Part shown: piece after piece, positions 60,518 to 64,000 of the stretch | Layout of the letters: every line of letters starts with the position of its first letter | How positions within the stretch are numbered: the stretch's first letter is position 1 | NCBI GenBank assembly: GCA_964611435.1 | Contig: CAZSXT010000019.1 | Location: 1-64,000, forward strand | Direction of reading: 5' to 3' | Source of the DNA: JAYPHU01 sp964611435 | Lineage (GTDB): Bacteria > Pseudomonadota > Alphaproteobacteria > Rhodospirillales > UBA2165 | DNA length: 64,000 bases | Translations under genes and position numbers: made by a program | Notes under the pieces: generated by a model | Told to the model about the DNA's origin: nothing | Database searches by the model: none | The model's input: the letters and a program-made list of their open reading frames with translations, nothing else

Positions 60518-62842
60518 ATGCGGATCGTTATCATCGGCGGCGGTGCGGCGGGTTTGTATTTCGCCATCCTGATGAAAAAGGCGTGGCCTGATCACACCGT
60601 CTCGGTTTACGAACGCAACCGGCACGACGACACGTTCGGTTTCGGCGTGGTGTTCTCCGACGAGACCCTCGGCAATTTTCTTTCCTACGATCCTGACTCC
60701 TACGACCGGATCACCAATGCATTCGCCTATTGGGACGAGATCGACTTTGTCTTCAAGGGGAAGACCATTCGCACGGGAGGGCACGGCTTTTGTGGCTGCG
60801 GTCGGCGGGAGCTCTTGTTGATCCTACAGGAACGTTGCCGGGAGTTGGGCGTCGAGCTTCACTTCGAGGCGGAGATCACCGATCTTTCTCAATTTGCCGG
60901 CGCCGATCTGATCGTCGGCGCGGACGGCATCAACAGCATCGTCCGGGAGGCGCACTCCGACGCCTTCCGGCCGGATATCGAATGGCGGCGCAACAAGTTC
61001 GTTTGGCTGGGCAGCACAAAACCCCATGAGGCGTTCACCTTCGACTTTACCGAGAATGAACACGGCATCTGGGTCCTAGGCGCGTATCAATATAATGACG
61101 AACTTTCCACCTGGATCATCGAGGCGCCGGAACCGACCTGGGAAAAGGCCAGGGCGGAGGTGGAGAACCTCAGCGAAGAAGAGCTGTTGGCGTATATGGA
61201 AGAGCTGTGGGCGGACAAGCTGGAGGGCCACAAACTGGTCCCCAACAAATCCATCTGGCGGACCTTCCCGACCATCCGTTGTGAAAATTGGCATACAGAC
61301 AATATCGTACTGATCGGCGACGCCTTGCACACGGCGCATTATTCCATCGGGTCGGGCACCAAGCTGGCCATGGAAGACGCCATCGCGCTCTATGAAGCGT
61401 TCAAGGACAATGCCGCAGTCAGCGATGCGCTGCCGGCATTCGAGGCGGCGCGCCGGACCGAAGTGGAGATTACCCAGCATGCCGCCGATGTCAGCGTGGT
61501 CTGGACCGAGAACGCCGCGCGCTATTGGGAGATGGAACCAATCCAGGCGTGCTATTCCATGCTCACCCGGTCCAAACAGATCACCCACGAGAACCTGCGC
61601 CTCCGGGATGCCGGCTTTATCGACGATATGGAGACTTGGTTTGCCGAAACTGTAAAGGGCAGGGGGCTTACCCCACCCGCCGGTGCGCCGCCCATGTTCG
61701 CGCCACTGCAACTGCGGGAGCTCACTCTGCCCAACCGGGTCGCGGTGGCGCCCATGGACATGTATATGGCGGAAGACGGTGTGCCCGGCGATTTCCACTT
61801 TGTGCATCTGGGCAGCCTCGCCATGGGGGGCGCCGGGCTGGTCTTCTCGGAAATGGCCTGCGTGTCCGAGGAGGGACGGATCACGCCAGGTTGTTCGGGC
61901 TTGTATGCGCCGGAACATGAGGCGGCCTGGCGGCGGATCATCGACTACGTGCATGCGCAGTCCGCGTCCAAGTTCTGCCTGCAGATCGGTCACGCGGGGC
62001 GCAAGGGATCGACCCGACTGGCGTGGGAGGGCATGGACAAGCCGCTAGAGGAGGGTAATTGGCCGCTGATCGCGCCGTCAGCCATTCCGTTCTATGACTT
62101 CAGCGATGCGCCCCGTGAAATGACCGAGGCCGATATGGATCAGGTCTGCGCGGACTTCGCGACTGCCGCGGCGATGGCCGAGGCCGCCGGCGCAGATATG
62201 ATCGAACTGCACATGGCGCACGGCTATCTGCTGTCGAGCTTCATCACGCCGGTGAGCAATCAACGGACCGACGATTACGGGGGCTCGCTGGAGAACCGGC
62301 TGCGCTTCCCGTTCCGGGTGTTTGATGCGGTGCGGGCCGTGTGGCCGGCTGACAAGCCCATGTCGGTCCGTATCTCGGCCAATGATTGGGTGGGGGATGC
62401 CGGGATCATGCCGGACGAGGCGGTGGAGATTGCGCGGGCGTTTAAAAACCGCGGTGTGGACATCATGAATGTCTCCGCCGGGCAGACCGCACCGGACGCC
62501 AAACCTGTCTATGGCCGCATGTTCCAAACCTGGTTTTCCGAACAGGTTCGTCTGGAAGCGGATATCCCCACCATGGCAGCCGGTAACATCACGACCTGGG
62601 ATCAGGTGAACACCATCGTCGCCGCCGGGCGGGCGGATTTGGTGGCGCTGGCCCGGCCCCATCTGACCAACCCGCACTTTACCCTGCAGGCCGCCGCTTA
62701 TTACGGTGTAGAAAGCCAGTTTTGGCCCCGGCCTTATGAATCCGGTGAGGAGCAGGCGCACCGGGTTTCAGCCCGCGACCGTGCGGACGAGGTGGACTTG
62801 AAACGCGCGGCCAAGCCGAAAAGCCATGGGGGACATAATTAA
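60518..62842 (+). CDS. Salicylyl-CoA 5-hydroxylase / old-yellow-enzyme fusion
   Basis: A 774-residue bifunctional flavoprotein. Residues about 1-380 form a class A FAD monooxygenase: MRIVIIGGGAAGLYFAILMK, VGADGINSIVRE and NIVLIGDALHTAHYSIGSG. Residues about 395-760 form an NADH:flavin oxidoreductase of the OYE family: NRVAVAPMDMYMAEDG, LQIGHAGRKGS, AAGADMIELHMAHGYLLSSF and NQRTDDYGGSLENRLRFP. The same fusion occurs in 2-aminobenzoyl-CoA monooxygenase/reductase and in proteins named salicylyl-CoA 5-hydroxylase/oxidoreductase, which hydroxylate and partly reduce an aryl-CoA ring. ATG follows CAGGGATTTCGGGT. Divergent from the CoA ligase across 115 bases. Confidence 0.92.
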   Translation: MRIVIIGGGAAGLYFAILMKKAWPDHTVSVYERNRHDDTFGFGVVFSDETLGNFLSYDPDSYDRITNAFAYWDEIDFVFKGKTIRTGGHGFCGCGRRELLLILQERCRELGVELHFEAEITDLSQFAGADLIVGADGINSIVREAHSDAFRPDIEWRRNKFVWLGSTKPHEAFTFDFTENEHGIWVLGAYQYNDELSTWIIEAPEPTWEKARAEVENLSEEELLAYMEELWADKLEGHKLVPNKSIWRTFPTIRCENWHTDNIVLIGDALHTAHYSIGSGTKLAMEDAIALYEAFKDNAAVSDALPAFEAARRTEVEITQHAADVSVVWTENAARYWEMEPIQACYSMLTRSKQITHENLRLRDAGFIDDMETWFAETVKGRGLTPPAGAPPMFAPLQLRELTLPNRVAVAPMDMYMAEDGVPGDFHFVHLGSLAMGGAGLVFSEMACVSEEGRITPGCSGLYAPEHEAAWRRIIDYVHAQSASKFCLQIGHAGRKGSTRLAWEGMDKPLEEGNWPLIAPSAIPFYDFSDAPREMTEADMDQVCADFATAAAMAEAAGADMIELHMAHGYLLSSFITPVSNQRTDDYGGSLENRLRFPFRVFDAVRAVWPADKPMSVRISANDWVGDAGIMPDEAVEIARAFKNRGVDIMNVSAGQTAPDAKPVYGRMFQTWFSEQVRLEADIPTMAAGNITTWDQVNTIVAAGRADLVALARPHLTNPHFTLQAAAYYGVESQFWPRPYESGEEQAHRVSARDRADEVDLKRAAKPKSHGGHN

Positions 62843-62847
62843 AAATA

Positions 62848-63012
62848 GGTCCACGGGTCATGGCTTCGCCGGCCCGTGGATGACGAGTTTAATTGTGTCT
62901 CTTAATTTAGTCATGCGCGGACCGGCCGTCAGGCCGTGATCCGCGTACCCATATTGAATTCACCCTCCCCCGCGCGTTGCGCGACCCCTCCCATCAAGGG
63001 AGGGGTGACTCT
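62848..63012. repeat. Palindromic repeats upstream of the leuA leader (types B, C and a CCCTCCC palindrome)
   Basis: Type B at 62848-62885 (GGTCCACGGGTCATGGCTTC with GCCGGCCCGTGGATGAC), type C at 62911-62952 (GTCATGCGCGGACCGGCC with GGCCGTGATCCGCGTACCC), in the same order and spacing as 26744-26849. Then CACCCTCCCCCGCGC to GAGGGGTGAC (62962-63008). These lie in the 492-bp gap before leuA. Confidence 0.7.
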
Positions 63013-63127
63013 TTCCAATCCCCCTTGACTTTCGATCCGATCCGACCTTTATAAGCGTCTGTAAACCCTTTGTTTGCGACTGATATGTACGATATCACCG
63101 CAAATATAAGAGAGGATTGAGCGACCC

Positions 63128-63250
63128 ATGGACAAGTCCATGCGCATGACAGACGTGGTTTCCGGCGCGCAAGCTTCCGGTTCTCTGCGCCTGCAACAAT
63201 CCTTCCTGCTGCTCATCGGCAATGGGGCCCTTCGACTTAGGCGCCCCTGA
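63128..63250 (+). CDS. Leucine-rich leader peptide of leuA
   Basis: ATG at 63128 after AGAGGATTGAGCGACC opens a 40-residue frame ending at TGA 63248-63250. Leucines are at positions 20, 22, 27-29, 36 and 38, including the run SFLLLIG and the late ALRLRRP. The stop codon lies in the first arm of a long inverted repeat just upstream of leuA. This is the layout of an amino-acid-responsive attenuation leader: slow decoding of leucine codons would shift the RNA fold. Confidence 0.7.
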   Translation: MDKSMRMTDVVSGAQASGSLRLQQSFLLLIGNGALRLRRP

Positions 63251-63297
63251 ACGACAATGCCCCACAAGGGGGCGTTCAGGGGAATTCGACTCCTAAG
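63236..63297 (+). promoter_or_regulatory. Attenuator-like RNA structure before leuA
   Basis: CCCCTGAACG (63244-63253) and CGTTCAGGGG (63273-63282) are perfect complements, with CCCC-ACAA-GGGG nested inside and CTTAGG (63236-63241)/CCTAAG (63292-63297) outside. TTCGACT is repeated on both sides (63231-63237, 63286-63292), giving a possible alternative pairing. There is no strong T tract, so the effect may be on leuA translation. Confidence 0.6.
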
Positions 63298-63334
63298 CTG
63301 ACAATTCAACATTTCTAAGAAGAGGGTTCGTCCC

Positions 63335-64000
63335 ATGAGTACCAACACAGACTCTAACCGTATCTATATATTCGACACCACCATGCGTGACGGCGAGCAG
63401 TCGCCGGGCGCTTCCATGAACCTGGCGGAGAAACTGCGGATCGCCGAGGTTCTCGAGGATATGGGTGTCGATATCATCGAGGCCGGTTTCCCTATCGCGT
63501 CCGAAGGCGACTTCGAGGCGGTGAACGAGATTGCCAAGGTTGTCACTGAATCGACGGTGTGCGGCCTGGCCCGGTCCAGCAAAATGGATATCGAACGCTG
63601 CGCGGAAGCGGTGAAACCCGCCAAGCGCTCGCGCATCCACACGTTCATCTCCACCAGTCCGCTGCACATGAAGTATAAGCTGCAGATGGACCCGGAAGAT
63701 GTCTATCAGGCGGTGATCGACAGTGTCACCTACGCCCGGTCCTTCACCGATGACGTGGAATGGTCTTGTGAGGACGGCTCCCGCACGGAGCCCGACTTCA
63801 TGTGTCGGACCGTGGAAGCGGCGATTAAGGCCGGCGCCGGCACGATTAATATCCCCGACACGGTCGGTTATGCCGTGCCGGATGAGTTCGGGGCGATGAT
63901 CGAGATGCTGTTCAACCGGGTGCCCAATATCGATCAGGCGATCATCTCTGTGCATTGCCATAACGATCTGGGGTTGGCGGTGGCTAATTCCTTGGCGGCG
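63335..64000 (+). CDS. leuA: 2-isopropylmalate synthase, N-terminal part (cut by window end)
   Basis: 222 residues of the catalytic TIM barrel are present. IYIFDTTMRDGEQSPGASM holds the metal-binding Asp and the Arg-Asp pair. VDIIEAGFPIASEGDFEAV, TFISTSPLHMKYKL, WSCEDGSRTEPDF and INIPDTVGYAVP follow. IISVHCHNDLGLAVANS carries the two metal-binding His. The enzyme commits 2-ketoisovalerate to leucine. The C-terminal regulatory domain (leucine feedback) is outside the window. ATG at 63335 follows AAGAGGGTTCGTCCC. Leucine control by the upstream leader is likely. Confidence 0.97.
   Translation, partial: MSTNTDSNRIYIFDTTMRDGEQSPGASMNLAEKLRIAEVLEDMGVDIIEAGFPIASEGDFEAVNEIAKVVTESTVCGLARSSKMDIERCAEAVKPAKRSRIHTFISTSPLHMKYKLQMDPEDVYQAVIDSVTYARSFTDDVEWSCEDGSRTEPDFMCRTVEAAIKAGAGTINIPDTVGYAVPDEFGAMIEMLFNRVPNIDQAIISVHCHNDLGLAVANSLAA

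Overview
The window is a gene-dense stretch (about 58% GC by eye) of an alphaproteobacterial chromosome. The closest character is a free-living, probably aquatic Rhodospirillales-like heterotroph. Lineage evidence: a permuted two-piece tmRNA of the alphaproteobacterial kind, an alpha-type SspB adaptor, an RpoH-type sigma factor, PhaR/phasin-controlled polyhydroxyalkanoate storage, and conserved alphaproteobacterial gene orders (ubiK/lgt/methyltransferase/pgeF/prs; rplY-pth-ychF; thyX-hflK-hflC-DUF2065-degP; miaA-ilvB-ilvH-ilvC-leuA). No phage, transposase, integrase, CRISPR array or rRNA was seen.

Layout. 0-8.7 kb: 3' end of gdhA, a TauD-type dioxygenase, a GFA-family protein, mgtE, then a catabolic block (second TauD-type dioxygenase, gentisate-dioxygenase-like cupin, MetE-like zinc protein, DUF427 protein, metallo-beta-lactamase-fold hydrolase). 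8.8-22.5 kb: housekeeping (tRNA-Glu, TetR-like regulator, rpoH, proC, YbjN-like, ubiK, hldD, lgt, MidA-like methyltransferase, pgeF, lipoprotein, prs, metY, rplY, pth, ychF). 22.6-26.7 kb: PAS-GGDEF cyclase, then an enoyl-CoA hydratase/CoA-transferase pair and a secreted protein. 27.1-33.1 kb: the PHA locus (phaA, phaJ, phaR on minus; phaP, phaB, phaC and a DUF6489 protein on plus). 33.4-38.6 kb: sulfatase-like hydrolase, KANL3/Tex30-like hydrolase, class I fumarase, sspB and ssrA. 38.7-43.8 kb: thyX-hflK-hflC-DUF2065-degP. 43.9-52.7 kb: accessory block. 52.8-57.4 kb: miaA-ilvBHC. 57.4-63.0 kb: a second accessory block. 63.1 kb to the end: a leucine-rich leader peptide and leuA, cut by the window edge.

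The most notable content is in the two accessory blocks, which lie inside otherwise conserved gene strings. The first holds a deiodinase-family gene with an in-frame TGA that reads as selenocysteine: the catalytic GSYT-U-PPF motif is intact and a bSECIS-like hairpin follows the TGA. It lies divergent from a LysR regulator and upstream of GST, SDR and arylsulfotransferase-like genes. The second holds a CoA ligase, a reductive-dehalogenase-like iron-sulfur protein and a cytochrome P460-like protein, divergent from a salicylyl-CoA-5-hydroxylase/old-yellow-enzyme fusion. Together they suggest CoA-thioester and thiol/selenol-based breakdown or detoxification of halogenated aromatic compounds. That is inference; the gene content is direct.

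Other points: the two-piece tmRNA gene, with predicted tag AANDNEAFAVAA, lies directly upstream of sspB, whose product delivers that tag to ClpXP. Intergenic regions are rich in related palindromic elements, including two 124-bp near-identical copies flanking mgtE. The phaR-phaP interval has three copies of a TTGYAAYGC motif around a clear promoter. All functions were assigned by reading motifs and family resemblance; no database search was run.
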